From an uncultured Winogradskyella sp. (GTDB taxonomy: Bacteria > Bacteroidota > Bacteroidia > Flavobacteriales > Flavobacteriaceae), in NCBI RefSeq assembly GCF_947496485.1, contig NZ_CANMCZ010000001.1, forward strand, positions 1,049,596 through 1,113,595: a stretch of DNA of 64,000 nt. Reading direction: 5' to 3'. Of the stretch, positions 51,211-61,791 are shown one piece after another; the stretch's first letter is position 1; each line of letters starts with the position of its first letter. A program made the position numbers and the translations under genes. Under the pieces are notes generated by a model. The model did no database searches. It was not told the origin of the DNA and saw only the letters and a list, made by a program, of their open reading frames with translations.

Positions 51211-52905
51211 TTATAATTTAGTGTCTTTGTCTGTAATTGGATCGTAAGATGTACCTGTTTTACCTCTTAATCTTTCGAACTGCTTATAAGCTCGTTTCAC
51301 TTTTTCCTCTGGTGCTCGTTCAAAATCGATTGGTGTGACCTCATATTTCTTTTGAAGTTCTGCGAGTTTTGATCTTAAATTTGCTTCAATGTCATCATAT
51401 TCAGGATTGTCGATTTGATTCTTGATTTCCTTTGGGTCTTCTTCTAAATCGTACAATTCCCACATATCAATATCATCATAAAAATGCATTAATTTATAGC
51501 GTTCCGTGCGGACTCCATAGTGTTTCTTAACCATATGGAATGCTGGATAATCGTAGTAATGATAATAAACGGCATCTCTAAATTCGTCTCCTTCAAAAGT
51601 ATCCTCCAATAATGGACGAAGCGATTTTCCTTGCATATCTTCAGGAATTTCTACTTGTGCGTAATCCAAAAACGTTTCTGCAAAATCAAGATTTTGGGTC
51701 ATGGCATCGATTACGGTTCCTGTTTCTATAACGTCAGGATATTTTACCACCAAAGGCATTGCCAAGGATTCTTCGTACATATAGCGCTTATCAAACCAGC
51801 CTTTTTCCCCTAAATAAAAACCTTGATCAGTGGTGTAAATGACAATAGTATTTTCGGCCAAACCGTTCTTTTCAAGAAAATCTAATACGTCGCCAACGCC
51901 TTCATCTACCGAAGCTATAGTTGCTAAATATTCCTGCAAGTAACGCTGACCCTTATATTTTGCTAGTTCTTTTCCTAACAAATTGGCATCATGAAATGCA
52001 TCATTTTTTGCCTGATAAGCTTTATCCCACGCTGTTTTTTGCTCAGGTGTCATACGATCAAAATCCGTTTTCCAAGGATTCCAAGCCAATTCCAGACTGC
52101 CTTTTTTCTTGGTTAACTTTAAGTCGTGACCCTCGTACATATCTTTATAAATGGTCTGTTGTTGTTTTTGCGAACCTAATGACCCTTGGTGAGTCGTAAA
52201 ATAGGTGTCTGGTAATGGAAATTGAATAGAATCATATTTATTGGCATGTCTTAAAGCCGGCATCCAATTTCTATGCGGAGCTTTGTGCTGCAACATGAGC
52301 ATAAATGGTTTATCACTGTCTTTTACTGAATTTAGATAAGTCAATCCATCTTGGGTAATGATGTCAGTCGCGTAACCTTCTATTCTTATGGTGTCTGCAA
52401 CTTTGGTTTCTTTGTTCACTGAAATAAAATCAGGATTGTAATAATTACCTTGATCGGTCAGAATCTTCCAATAGTCAAATCCTTGTGGTAAACCATGTAA
52501 ATGCCATTTACCAATGACTGCAGTATTATAACCTGCCTCTTGTAATAGCTTAGGAAATGTTTGTTGGCTACCGTCAAATTGATCTCCATTCATTCTAAAG
52601 CCGTTGACATGACTAAACTTGCCTGTCAACACAACAGCTCTACTGGGTCCGCAAATAGAATTGGTACAGAAATTATTTTTAAAGAGTGCTCCTTCCGTAG
52701 CAATACGATCAATATTTGGAGTTGGTGCTAGTTGACTTATGGGATGTCCATAAGCACTAATCGCTTGTTCGGCATGGTCGTCTGCCATGATGTAAACGAT
52801 ATTTGGTCGTGGCTTTAGCTTTATATCTTCTTTCTTTTCCTCTACGTTATCCTTACATGAATGAAATGCAAAAAGCATAACTAACATCAGTGCTAAATAC
52901 TTCAT
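51211..52905 (-). CDS. S1 family sulfatase, lipoprotein
   Basis: A 564-residue lipoprotein (lipobox ending at Cys17). The alkaline-phosphatase-like fold shows RPNIVYIMADDHAEQA, the formylglycine motif with Cys85 in ICGPSRAVVLTGK, the GKWHLHG segment, PHRNW, and TTDQGFYLGEKGWFDKRYMYEES. Cys85 must be turned into formylglycine by a maturation enzyme not seen here. It should remove sulfate esters from the target polysaccharide. It overlaps the upstream esterase gene by 4 bp, showing translational coupling. A sulfated, and therefore probably algal, substrate is the main functional clue of the operon. Confidence 0.93.
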   Translation of the reverse strand: MKYLALMLVMLFAFHSCKDNVEEKKEDIKLKPRPNIVYIMADDHAEQAISAYGHPISQLAPTPNIDRIATEGALFKNNFCTNSICGPSRAVVLTGKFSHVNGFRMNGDQFDGSQQTFPKLLQEAGYNTAVIGKWHLHGLPQGFDYWKILTDQGNYYNPDFISVNKETKVADTIRIEGYATDIITQDGLTYLNSVKDSDKPFMLMLQHKAPHRNWMPALRHANKYDSIQFPLPDTYFTTHQGSLGSQKQQQTIYKDMYEGHDLKLTKKKGSLELAWNPWKTDFDRMTPEQKTAWDKAYQAKNDAFHDANLLGKELAKYKGQRYLQEYLATIASVDEGVGDVLDFLEKNGLAENTIVIYTTDQGFYLGEKGWFDKRYMYEESLAMPLVVKYPDVIETGTVIDAMTQNLDFAETFLDYAQVEIPEDMQGKSLRPLLEDTFEGDEFRDAVYYHYYDYPAFHMVKKHYGVRTERYKLMHFYDDIDMWELYDLEEDPKEIKNQIDNPEYDDIEANLRSKLAELQKKYEVTPIDFERAPEEKVKRAYKQFERLRGKTGTSYDPITDKDTKL

Positions 52906-53792
52906 GGTTCCTTAGTTTTTATAATTTTGGTTTGAATAACTTCATTATCGATTACCGTCTGCCTGAAAAAATGGAATACGTTGTCTAAATCAGCAAACGG
53001 AATAGTTGCAATCTCATGTCGGGCACCCTTAACTATATTGAAGTAGAAGGATGTTTCAAGCTCAGACAATTTTTGAGCAATCACGTTAGAGCCATCTAAA
53101 ATTATATAACCATCTCTAGTGGGCTCGCAATAGTGATGTGGAGCACTATCAAACGGCACTAATTGGTCTTCGGTACCGTGAAAAAGTACTGAGGGCACAG
53201 CATTTTCTTCAGTAATATAACTCGCATCAACTACTGCACCAGCACAGGAAAATACACCTGCAAATCTCACATTTTCATAAGCTTCTTTATCATCTACAAA
53301 ATATTCTTTCATAAACACCGCATTCAAACTACCTTCTGCACCTGCACTACTGCCACCTGCAATGATTTTAGTCGTATCTATTTGAAACATTTCTGCACGC
53401 TCAACCAAAAATTTGGCCGCATCCAAATAATCAATAGACGCTTGTTTAAAGGTTTCCAGTTTTTCGTCTTTGGTGCAATCGCAGCCAAAACCTGTAGTTG
53501 TTCCTTTTCTTAATAAACGGTAATCAATAGAAACACCAATGTAATTCTGCTCTTTTGCAGCATACTTTACCAATTTATTATCATCGGAAAATGCACGATG
53601 ACTTCCTGAGAATCCACCACCATGCATCCAAAGTAGAACAGGAAGTGTGTCAGTTTTTTTGATGTTTTCTGGTGTGAACACATCTAATTTTAAGGTATCT
53701 TTTCCCTTTATGGCATAAGTGTACGTCTTCATGTTTTGAGCAGAAAGCCCAAAGGTGAGAAGTGAAATTAGTATTACTGTAATGTTTTTCAT
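52902..53792 (-). CDS. alpha/beta-hydrolase esterase (carbohydrate-esterase-like)
   Basis: A 296-residue exported hydrolase with a signal peptide (about 1-19, LLTFGLSAQN). It has the oxyanion HGGGF motif, the nucleophile Ser149 in GGSSAG, Asp in HGTEDQLV and His in GARHEIA, forming a full triad. The HGGG/GxSAG arrangement resembles the hormone-sensitive-lipase or BD-FAE type. In this operon it most likely removes acetyl or other acyl groups from the polysaccharide. It starts directly after the GH2 stop codon (no gap) and overlaps the sulfatase gene by 4 bp. Confidence 0.85.
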   Translation of the reverse strand: MKNITVILISLLTFGLSAQNMKTYTYAIKGKDTLKLDVFTPENIKKTDTLPVLLWMHGGGFSGSHRAFSDDNKLVKYAAKEQNYIGVSIDYRLLRKGTTTGFGCDCTKDEKLETFKQASIDYLDAAKFLVERAEMFQIDTTKIIAGGSSAGAEGSLNAVFMKEYFVDDKEAYENVRFAGVFSCAGAVVDASYITEENAVPSVLFHGTEDQLVPFDSAPHHYCEPTRDGYIILDGSNVIAQKLSELETSFYFNIVKGARHEIATIPFADLDNVFHFFRQTVIDNEVIQTKIIKTKEP

Positions 53793-56390
53793 TTAATATA
53801 TTTTCTCAATTAAAATTCCGCTTAAAACCGTTTCTCCTTTAATTGGATTTAACTTAATTGTTAATCCCTTTTCATCGGTAATATCTATTTCCGCAATTTG
53901 AGTTGCTCCATATTTATCTGGATAAGTTTGTGCTATATTGAATTGATTTGCAATAGTATATTCGTTTAGCTTAATGTCAAAAATTCGTTGTTCTCTTTCA
54001 TCATCATTTTGTGTTTTAGAATCGTTTAAATTATAAACTATATCGACATTGCTCTTTAGTTGTGGCTCAACAAAATAGAGAGTTATCTTATACTTCCCAT
54101 CTGACAAATCAATCTTGTATTTATTACAATCTACAAGTATAGTTTGATAGACAGCTTCTAAATTTGAGTTTTTAATATCATTTGGGATCAACTTTTTATA
54201 ACATTTTCCTGAACTTGGCAAGTAACCATATAAATTTTCTGAATAAGGTCGATCTTGCAAAAACATAGCGCCAGAAACTTGATCCTTAAAACTAATATGC
54301 GTGCCAAGATTAATAGCAAAAACATCTAATAAACTTGTGTTTAGGTTTTGAATGGTTTTTACTCTAAAACTTGTTTCGTCTTTTGCATTGTTAGCTTCAG
54401 CCTTGACTTTACTTAAATCATCAATAAAAGGGACTTTAACTCTTGCTATACCTAATTCAAAATTTAAGTCTTTAATTAATTTGTCATTCACATAAAGTTT
54501 TCCCTTATTTTGATTTGAAAACACCACAATTTCATGACTATTATTTTCTAGTAAGGTTAATTCGTTTTGAAAGTTTGCAACGTGAATAAAAGGTTCGTTT
54601 TTTAAAACAGACTGGTACCAATAGTAAACTTCTTTTGGCTCGCGATTGTATTGTACTAAGCCCTTCTGATTAACATGTGGTAAAGTCTCACCTCTAAATT
54701 CCGAACCAAAATCTGCAAAATTCCATGCTGTCATTCCACTAACAAATTCGCGGTCTTGTACTTGATTGTAATAACCAGAATGCAATAGTAATTGATATTC
54801 TTGAGAATAGTCGTATCTCGAAGGTTGTGCTGTGGAAATATTTACATCTGCACCTGGTCCATACTCAGAAACCATAATAGACCTGTTAGGATAACGCTTA
54901 TGTTGGTCGTCTAAAAAAGTTCCTAAATCTTTAATAGTATCGTGATACCAACCAAAATATAAATTCCAACCTACAAGCATTGGCAAATCAGCAATTTTTG
55001 TTTCGTTATAGAGTTCGTTAAAATGAAGTGCCATTACCGTAATATGGTTTGGTGCTTCCTTTCTGGTTAAATCTTCTAATTGCTTAGCAAGTTGATAGGT
55101 ATATTTTTTTCGGTCTTCTTTTTCAGCTTCAGATTCTTTTTTATCAAATGCTAGACGCAAAAATATCTCATTCATATAGCCAAACATCACTACAGAAGGA
55201 TAGTTATAATATTGTTTAATGTGCTCTTTTTGCATGTTCATTGAGACATTAAAAAACGTTTCTGAATTAGTAACTTTATTAACAATAGGTGTCTCAGTCC
55301 AGACTAAAATTCCGAGTTCATCACATAATTTATAAAGCTCGCGAGCATGAGGATAATGTGCAAAACGAATAACATTAGAACCCATTTCCTTAATCAAATA
55401 AATATCCTTCTTTTGAAGCGAAAGCGGCACAGCATTACCATAACCTTTGTAATCTTGATGACGATTAACACCAATCAGTTTTAAAGGTTTGCCATTTAAA
55501 AAAAAGCCTTTTTCAGAATGTACGCTTGCCCATCGGAAGCCTAAATTAGAAGATTTTGAATCTAGAATCGCCCCATCTTTAGCTATTAATTTCAATTCTA
55601 AACGATACAAATATGGAAGATCTGGAGACCACAGGTTAGGGTTTTCAATTTCAGGGAATTTAATATCTATAATTTTTGATTCATTTTTTTTTAGTTTAAC
55701 GTTTCTATGTTCTTCTAAAACTAAATGACCTTCTGCATCTAAAATCCTGAGATTTAATTTATTCTGAAAGGATGAATTTTCAAAATTATCAATTAAAACT
55801 TTTACCTCAACACCAGCATTTGAAGCTGAAACATTGTAATAATTTACATAATAACCATCTGAAGCAAAATCAACTAAACTAAAATGCTGTTTAGGCAAGG
55901 AAATGAGTTCTACATTACGATAAATCCCGCCATAGAAGGTAAAGTCAGCATCGAGTGGAGGAATATCTTCATTATGTGAATTATCTACAGTAACCTCAAT
56001 TAAATTATAGGTGTTATAGTTTAAATATCCGGAAATATTGAAATTAAAAGCCGTGTAACCTCCGCTATGAAAACCCACCTTTTTACCATTGACAAATACA
56101 GTTGCCTCTTGATTAACGGCATTGAACTTTAGATATTGAATTTTATCACTTTCTTGTGCTGCAATGAAAATCTGCTTTTTATAATAACCTAAGCCTCGAC
56201 GGTAACCAACTTCATCATCAAAAGCATCTAAATTATTCCATGTGTGTGGAATATTTACTGTTTGCCAAGAGGTTTTGTCTTCAGAAAACTGCCAACCAGA
56301 ATTGATGGTTTTTGATTGTGCTCCAATTTTGCACAAAAAAGCCACACAAAACAATAAGTATAAATATATTTTGTTCTTTATATGTGGCAT
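53793..56390 (-). CDS. GH2 glycoside hydrolase with C-terminal malectin domain
   Basis: An 865-residue exported enzyme; signal peptide about 1-24 (FCVAFLCKIGAQS). In order: a GH2 sugar-binding domain (about 30-165; IPHTWNNLDAFDDE, YKKQIFI), an immunoglobulin-like domain (about 170-285) and a TIM barrel (about 290-600). The acid/base Glu408 is in GYMNEIF and the nucleophile Glu509 in MVSEYGPG. The end (about 680-865) is a malectin-like carbohydrate-binding domain (INLGTHISFKD, YKITLYFVEP, SGILIEKIY). GH2 enzymes are beta-galactosidases, beta-glucuronidases or beta-mannosidases; the specificity is not readable here. The gene is tightly coupled in the operon. Confidence 0.92.
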   Translation of the reverse strand: MPHIKNKIYLYLLFCVAFLCKIGAQSKTINSGWQFSEDKTSWQTVNIPHTWNNLDAFDDEVGYRRGLGYYKKQIFIAAQESDKIQYLKFNAVNQEATVFVNGKKVGFHSGGYTAFNFNISGYLNYNTYNLIEVTVDNSHNEDIPPLDADFTFYGGIYRNVELISLPKQHFSLVDFASDGYYVNYYNVSASNAGVEVKVLIDNFENSSFQNKLNLRILDAEGHLVLEEHRNVKLKKNESKIIDIKFPEIENPNLWSPDLPYLYRLELKLIAKDGAILDSKSSNLGFRWASVHSEKGFFLNGKPLKLIGVNRHQDYKGYGNAVPLSLQKKDIYLIKEMGSNVIRFAHYPHARELYKLCDELGILVWTETPIVNKVTNSETFFNVSMNMQKEHIKQYYNYPSVVMFGYMNEIFLRLAFDKKESEAEKEDRKKYTYQLAKQLEDLTRKEAPNHITVMALHFNELYNETKIADLPMLVGWNLYFGWYHDTIKDLGTFLDDQHKRYPNRSIMVSEYGPGADVNISTAQPSRYDYSQEYQLLLHSGYYNQVQDREFVSGMTAWNFADFGSEFRGETLPHVNQKGLVQYNREPKEVYYWYQSVLKNEPFIHVANFQNELTLLENNSHEIVVFSNQNKGKLYVNDKLIKDLNFELGIARVKVPFIDDLSKVKAEANNAKDETSFRVKTIQNLNTSLLDVFAINLGTHISFKDQVSGAMFLQDRPYSENLYGYLPSSGKCYKKLIPNDIKNSNLEAVYQTILVDCNKYKIDLSDGKYKITLYFVEPQLKSNVDIVYNLNDSKTQNDDEREQRIFDIKLNEYTIANQFNIAQTYPDKYGATQIAEIDITDEKGLTIKLNPIKGETVLSGILIEKIY

Positions 56391-56399
56391 AGCTGGCTA

Positions 56400-58619
56400 T
56401 TAATCGATTAGGTTAAATATGTGCTTAAATTTAAATTCAGAACTTGGTGTAATGGCAATTTCAAATTCACCTGTTTCTACACCATATGCCATTTCACTAT
56501 TGTAGAATTTTAAATCTTCTACTGAAATTGTAAAGGTTACAGTTTTTGTTTCTCCCTTTTTTAGAAATATTTTTCGGAAACCTTTAAGTTCTTTTACTGG
56601 TCTTGTAGTGCTTCCTACTTTATCGTGAATATAGAGTTGAACGATTTCGTGGCCATCATAATTTCCTGTATTTGACACCTCAACACTTGCGGTAATTGAA
56701 TTTGAAAAGCTTAAGTCTTTAGAAGATAATACTAAACCCGAATATCTAAAATCTGTATAACTCAACCCATGCCCAAAAGCAAATAATGGCGTATTTGGTA
56801 CATCGATATAATTACTTTTATAATCTTCTTTTGGATTATAGTCAGGAATTGGTCTTCCTGTGTTTTTCATATTATAATATATTGGCACTTGTCCGACATT
56901 ACGAGGAAAAGTTACCGTTAATTTACCTGATGGATTAACCTTCCCGAATAACAAATCTGCTGTTGCAGCCCCACCCATAGTTCCCGGAAACCACACTTCC
57001 AAAATAGCATCTACCAAATCAACCTCAGCTGAAAGGTTTAACGGTCTACCATTCATTAGTACTAAAATGATTTTTTTGTTGGGATTAGCTTCCCTAATTC
57101 TTTTAATGAGGTTAGTTTGTACTCCGGGTATTCTTAAATTGGTTCTAGAAGCAGCTTCACCACTCATGTGATGACCTTCGCCCATCACCAATACAATTTC
57201 TTCTGCTTGCTTAGAAATGGAAACAGCCTCTTCTAAACCAGATTCATCTTCACCTAAAATCTTACAACCCTTAGCATATAACATTTGATATGGGTTTAAG
57301 TATTCGGAAATACCTTCAAAAATACTGACTGCCTTTCCTTTTCTGTCCCCTTTTGCTGCCCAATTGCCAATTATATCGTATTCATCTTTTACTAATGGTC
57401 CAATAAATGCAATCTTTTTTGAATCTTTAGAAAGTGGTAATGCATCATTTTTATTTTGCAATAGTACAGATGAAGCTGCAGCAATTTCCCTTGCTTTTGC
57501 TAAAAATTCTGGTTTATATTTTGTTGTGTTTTCACGATTTTTATCAATATAACGATAAGGGTCATCAAACAAACCTAACTTGTATTTAGCTAATAAAATA
57601 CGCTTACAAGCATCATTAATATAACCTCCAGAAACCTTACCTTCTTCAACTAGTTTTTTTAAATGTAAGCGGTATACATGACCCATCATATCCATATCGA
57701 CTCCAGCATTCATTGCAATTCTAGCAGTATCAGTACTATCTTTTGCAAAACCATGTTTTATCATTTCGTTGATAGATGTATAATCAGAAACTACAAAACC
57801 ATCAAATTTCCATTCGTCACGAAGTATATCTCTTAAAGTAAACTTATTACCAGATGTCGGTACTCCATTGAGTTCATTAAACGCAGACATAAAAGTTTCT
57901 ACGCCAGCATCAACAGCTGCTTTAAAGGGTGGTAAATAAACGTTACGTAATTCCCCTTCTCCTATATTTACAGTGTGATAATCTCGACCAGCTTGTGCAG
58001 CTCCATAAGCTACATAATGCTTCGCACATGCTAAAATGGTATTAGGTTTTGACAAATCATCTCCCTGAAATCCAATAATATAGGCTTTTGCCATTTCGTT
58101 ATTGAGGTAAACATCCTCGCCAGCACCTTCAGAAATCCTTCCCCAACGTGGTTCTCTAGACACATCTATCATTGGTGCAAAAGTCCAATGTAGCCCTTCT
58201 GCTGAAGCTTCTTCTGCTGCAATACGCGAACTTTCTTCAACCATTTTTAAATCCCAACTTGCTGATAAACCAAGATTAATCGGAAATATTGTTCGGTGTC
58301 CATGAATTACATCATAGCCAAATAATAACGGAATACCTAAACGTGATTCTTCAACTGCAATTTTTTGCAAATCCCGAGTGCCTTTTACGGACATGGCATT
58401 TAGCATGGCTCCCATATTGCCTTCGCGAATGTATTTTCTATTATCTGTACCAACAACTGGCCCAGTTTGGTCCCAATGACCACCATACATAACGGTTTGA
58501 CCAATTTTTTCCTGAAGTGTCATCAGATTCATTATCGAATCTACTTTAGCTTCATAATTTTGAGAAAAACCATGACTGAAAATGCAAAAAAGAATTAGGT
58601 ATAAAAATCTTAATTTCAT
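56400..58619 (-). CDS. GH3 beta-glucosidase-like, periplasmic
   Basis: A 739-residue GH3 enzyme with a signal peptide (FCIFSHGFSQ). The three-domain GH3 layout is shown by MTLQEKIGQ, the substrate segment FGYDVIHGHRTIFP, KHYVAYGA, the nucleophile Asp279 in FVVSDYTS, a second alpha/beta domain (IAFIGPL, VMGEGHHMSGEA), and a C-terminal FnIII-like domain (about 640-735). It lies 9 bp before the GH2 gene and 7 bp after the second GH3 gene. It probably releases terminal beta-linked sugar, most simply glucose, from oligosaccharides made by the GH144 enzymes; the specificity is inferred. Confidence 0.93.
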   Translation of the reverse strand: MKLRFLYLILFCIFSHGFSQNYEAKVDSIMNLMTLQEKIGQTVMYGGHWDQTGPVVGTDNRKYIREGNMGAMLNAMSVKGTRDLQKIAVEESRLGIPLLFGYDVIHGHRTIFPINLGLSASWDLKMVEESSRIAAEEASAEGLHWTFAPMIDVSREPRWGRISEGAGEDVYLNNEMAKAYIIGFQGDDLSKPNTILACAKHYVAYGAAQAGRDYHTVNIGEGELRNVYLPPFKAAVDAGVETFMSAFNELNGVPTSGNKFTLRDILRDEWKFDGFVVSDYTSINEMIKHGFAKDSTDTARIAMNAGVDMDMMGHVYRLHLKKLVEEGKVSGGYINDACKRILLAKYKLGLFDDPYRYIDKNRENTTKYKPEFLAKAREIAAASSVLLQNKNDALPLSKDSKKIAFIGPLVKDEYDIIGNWAAKGDRKGKAVSIFEGISEYLNPYQMLYAKGCKILGEDESGLEEAVSISKQAEEIVLVMGEGHHMSGEAASRTNLRIPGVQTNLIKRIREANPNKKIILVLMNGRPLNLSAEVDLVDAILEVWFPGTMGGAATADLLFGKVNPSGKLTVTFPRNVGQVPIYYNMKNTGRPIPDYNPKEDYKSNYIDVPNTPLFAFGHGLSYTDFRYSGLVLSSKDLSFSNSITASVEVSNTGNYDGHEIVQLYIHDKVGSTTRPVKELKGFRKIFLKKGETKTVTFTISVEDLKFYNSEMAYGVETGEFEIAITPSSEFKFKHIFNLID

Positions 58620-58626
58620 ATTGCTT

Positions 58627-60963
58627 TTAATTAGTCAACTCAAATTCTTTCATCATTTTGGTAGTAGAGTCTGTGCCTACGAATACATGAAATTTACCAG
58701 TTTCTGCAACAAAATCGAGATCCGAATTATAGAATTTTAAATCTTCAACTGTAAGCGTAAAACTTACTGTTTTAGTTTCTCCTTTTTTAATTTCAATTTT
58801 TTCAAAACCTTTTAATTCCTTAAGAGCTCTGGTAACAGAGCCTACAACATCTCTAATATAAAGTTGAACAACTTCCTTACCGTCATAATCTCCAGAATTT
58901 GTAATATCTACTGTAACTTCAATAGAACCGTCCATTCCAATTAAATTTTTATTTAGTTTAAAATTTGAATAGTCAAAATTGGTATAGCTTAATCCGTAGC
59001 CAAATGGATAGAGTGGTTCATTGCGTTCATCGATATAGTTACTTCTAAATTTCTCAAAACGACCTTCTTCATTCATCAACGGTCGTCCTGTATTTTTATG
59101 ATTGTAGAATATTGGAATTTGCCCTACGCTTCTAGGAAAGGTTGCAGTTAACTTACCAGAAGGGTTTATATCACCAAATAATACGTCTGAAATTGCCAAA
59201 CCAGCTTCACTTCCCGGAAACCAAACATTGAGTATTGCTGTTGCGTTTTTATTTTCTTCAACTAAAACTAGTGGTCTTCCTGTAAAAAGAACTAAAACTA
59301 CTGGCTTTCCTGTTTCAAGTAATGCGTTTAACAAGTCTTTTTGAACTTGCGGAATTCCTATTTCTGCTCTACTACTGCTTTCACCACTAAACTCTGCCGA
59401 CTCACCTATTGCTGCAATTATGACATCAGAATTTCTTGCAACACTTAAAGCTTCATCTAATAATTGTTTGTCAGTTCTACCATCTCTTGGAATAGTTTTT
59501 CCAAACATCGTGGCTTTAGTTTCGAGCTCTAAATCATAATCGACATTACTTCCTTTTGCATATAGTATGTTAGCTTTATTGCCAACTACAGTTTTTAATC
59601 CTGCCAAGAAAGGATTCGATTTTTCTTGTTGAGTGGCAACACTCCAAGTCCCAGCCATATTTACTGCGGTATTTGCTAAAGGTCCAATTAACGCAATAGT
59701 GCCTTCCTTTTTTAATGGTAATACCCCATTTTCATTTTTAAGTAATACTGTTGACTCTGCTCCTACTTTTCTGGCAAAGGCTCTGTTTTCTTCTGTAAAC
59801 ACTTCGTTTTTTGAACGTTCAGCATCGCAATATTTATAAGGATCATCGAATAATCCTAGTTGATATTTTGCGGTTAAGATGCGTTTAACAGCTGTATCAA
59901 TTTCATCAATTGTTACCATGTCTTTGTCTAAAGCACTTTTCAATGATTTGACGAATGCCGCAGTTGCAATAGGTGAATCACCAGCCATATCCATATCTAT
60001 ACCGGCTTTTAGAGCTTGAGATACTACATCTTCCTCATTACCCATTCCATGAGCCATCATTTCCCAAATACCTGTATAATCTGTAACAACAAAGCCATTA
60101 AAACCCCAATCATTGCGTAATAAATCGGTTAATAACCATTTATTACCAGTTGCTGGTATACCATCTATTTCATTAAACGATGCCATCACTGATCCAACTC
60201 CTGCATCGACTGCAGCTTTATAAGGCTCTAAATATTCGTTGTACATTCTGATTTTACTCATGTCTACAGTATTGTAATCGCGACCTGCCTCTGACGCTCC
60301 ATACAAGGCAAAATGCTTTACACAAGACATCAACGTGTTGTTTTTACTTAAATCATCTTGCTGATAGCCTTTTACCATAGCTTCGGCTATTCTACTTCCT
60401 AAATATGGATCTTCACCATTGCCTTCAGAAACTCTTCCCCAACGTGGATCGCGAGAAATATCTACCATTGGCGAGAACGTCCAATTAATACCATCAGCAC
60501 TAGCTTCTGTCGCAGCTATGCGTGCTGTTTTTTCTATGAGTTCCATGTCCCAAGTAGATGATAAACCAAGAGGGATTGGAAATGTGGTTTCGTAACCATG
60601 AATAACATCCATGCCAAATAACAATGGAATTTTTAGTCGACTTTCTTCAACTGCTATTCTTTGAACAGCTCTAATTTTTTCGACTGATTTTATATTGAAC
60701 ATGCCTCCAACTAATCCATCTTTAATTTTTTTACCAACATTAGAACTTGTTCCTTGACCAGTTGTAATATCTCCCGAAACTGGGAGATTTAATTGGCCTA
60801 TCTTCTCTTCTAAAGTCATCAAATTTAAAATTGAATCGACTTGAGAAGCATAGGGACTATTAGCAGCAGATGATTTAGACGAATTTGTCTCGGTTTTACA
60901 ACTTGTAAAGATTAAAGCTACTATTACTAAGCTGGCTAATTTGATATTTAGTGGTTTGGTCAT
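58627..60963 (-). CDS. GH3 beta-glucosidase-like, lipoprotein
   Basis: A 778-residue GH3 enzyme anchored as a lipoprotein (Cys22, IFTSC). Marks: MTLEEKIGQLN, FGMDVIHGYETTFPIPLG, KHFALYGASEAGRDY, nucleophile Asp295 in FVVTDYTGIW, GESAEFSGESSSRAEIG, and a C-terminal FnIII-like domain. It is clearly paralogous to the next GH3 gene (same motif order and many identical segments) but has a different membrane destination. The two may therefore act at different steps, one at the surface and one in the periplasm. The gene starts 4 bp after the upstream esterase gene. Confidence 0.93.
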   Translation of the reverse strand: MTKPLNIKLASLVIVALIFTSCKTETNSSKSSAANSPYASQVDSILNLMTLEEKIGQLNLPVSGDITTGQGTSSNVGKKIKDGLVGGMFNIKSVEKIRAVQRIAVEESRLKIPLLFGMDVIHGYETTFPIPLGLSSTWDMELIEKTARIAATEASADGINWTFSPMVDISRDPRWGRVSEGNGEDPYLGSRIAEAMVKGYQQDDLSKNNTLMSCVKHFALYGASEAGRDYNTVDMSKIRMYNEYLEPYKAAVDAGVGSVMASFNEIDGIPATGNKWLLTDLLRNDWGFNGFVVTDYTGIWEMMAHGMGNEEDVVSQALKAGIDMDMAGDSPIATAAFVKSLKSALDKDMVTIDEIDTAVKRILTAKYQLGLFDDPYKYCDAERSKNEVFTEENRAFARKVGAESTVLLKNENGVLPLKKEGTIALIGPLANTAVNMAGTWSVATQQEKSNPFLAGLKTVVGNKANILYAKGSNVDYDLELETKATMFGKTIPRDGRTDKQLLDEALSVARNSDVIIAAIGESAEFSGESSSRAEIGIPQVQKDLLNALLETGKPVVLVLFTGRPLVLVEENKNATAILNVWFPGSEAGLAISDVLFGDINPSGKLTATFPRSVGQIPIFYNHKNTGRPLMNEEGRFEKFRSNYIDERNEPLYPFGYGLSYTNFDYSNFKLNKNLIGMDGSIEVTVDITNSGDYDGKEVVQLYIRDVVGSVTRALKELKGFEKIEIKKGETKTVSFTLTVEDLKFYNSDLDFVAETGKFHVFVGTDSTTKMMKEFELTN

Positions 60964-60967
60964 ACTA

Positions 60968-61774
60968 TTATTTTATTTTAGAGAATAGCCAATTTAATAA
61001 GTCTGATTCTGCAAATGCTGGATCCCAACTGTTATGATTAGCAAAATCGTATAGTGTCAGTTTAGGAGATCCACCAGCACTTAGTATTGCAGATGCCATA
61101 CTTAAGGATAAGTTTGGATTTACTACATCATCTTTAGCACCATGAAATATCCATAACGGAATATCCTTAGCATAAACGTTTACAGATTTTGGATCACCAC
61201 CTCCACAAATTGGTATTGCTGCGGCAAACATTTCTGGTTTTCTATAAATTATTTCAAAAGTTCCCATACCTCCCATTGATAATCCCATTACATAAACCTG
61301 ATCTGTTTTTACATAAGGTCTAGAAGTCATTTCATCCATTAAGTCCATAGTTAATGTCATAGCCATTGTAGGCGCCTTATCGTATCTGTACTTAAATGTG
61401 ATAGGTCTTGTTGTACGGTCAGCTTCAAGCTTAGACCAGTAATCATTTTGAGGACATTGTGGAAAAACAAGTATTGCAGGAAATGAGTCTCTATTTTTCT
61501 CATTGAGAAATAAACTACTACCATGCACTAATTGTTTTCTGTTGTCACTTCCTCTTTCACCTGCACCATGAAGAAACAATACTAGTGGGTATTGTTTAGT
61601 ATCATCAAAGTTTTTTGGCAAAAGCATTCTATAGTTGAGTGTATCCTCATCTACGATATGAGTTTCAAATGAAAACAGATTTTTTGAAGATTCTGTCTGT
61701 TGCGCTTTTATAGCACAAGTATTTAAACCAGCTATACTAAAAATTAAGATTAAAAAGATATGTTTTATTTCCAT
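60968..61774 (-). CDS. alpha/beta-hydrolase (esterase/PHB-depolymerase-like)
   Basis: A 268-residue exported hydrolase; signal peptide about 1-24. It has the HGAGERGSDN oxyanion region, the nucleophile Ser166 in GLSMGGMG, Asp in FHGAKDDVV, and His in FANHNSWD. This pattern fits carbohydrate-esterase-like and phospholipase/carboxylesterase-like proteins commonly encoded beside GH3 and GH144 genes. It may remove acyl groups from the substrate. It is 17 bp after the GH144 gene and 4 bp before the lipoprotein GH3 gene. Confidence 0.85.
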   Translation of the reverse strand: MEIKHIFLILIFSIAGLNTCAIKAQQTESSKNLFSFETHIVDEDTLNYRMLLPKNFDDTKQYPLVLFLHGAGERGSDNRKQLVHGSSLFLNEKNRDSFPAILVFPQCPQNDYWSKLEADRTTRPITFKYRYDKAPTMAMTLTMDLMDEMTSRPYVKTDQVYVMGLSMGGMGTFEIIYRKPEMFAAAIPICGGGDPKSVNVYAKDIPLWIFHGAKDDVVNPNLSLSMASAILSAGGSPKLTLYDFANHNSWDPAFAESDLLNWLFSKIK

Positions 61775-61791
61775 TGCATTGATTTAAAATT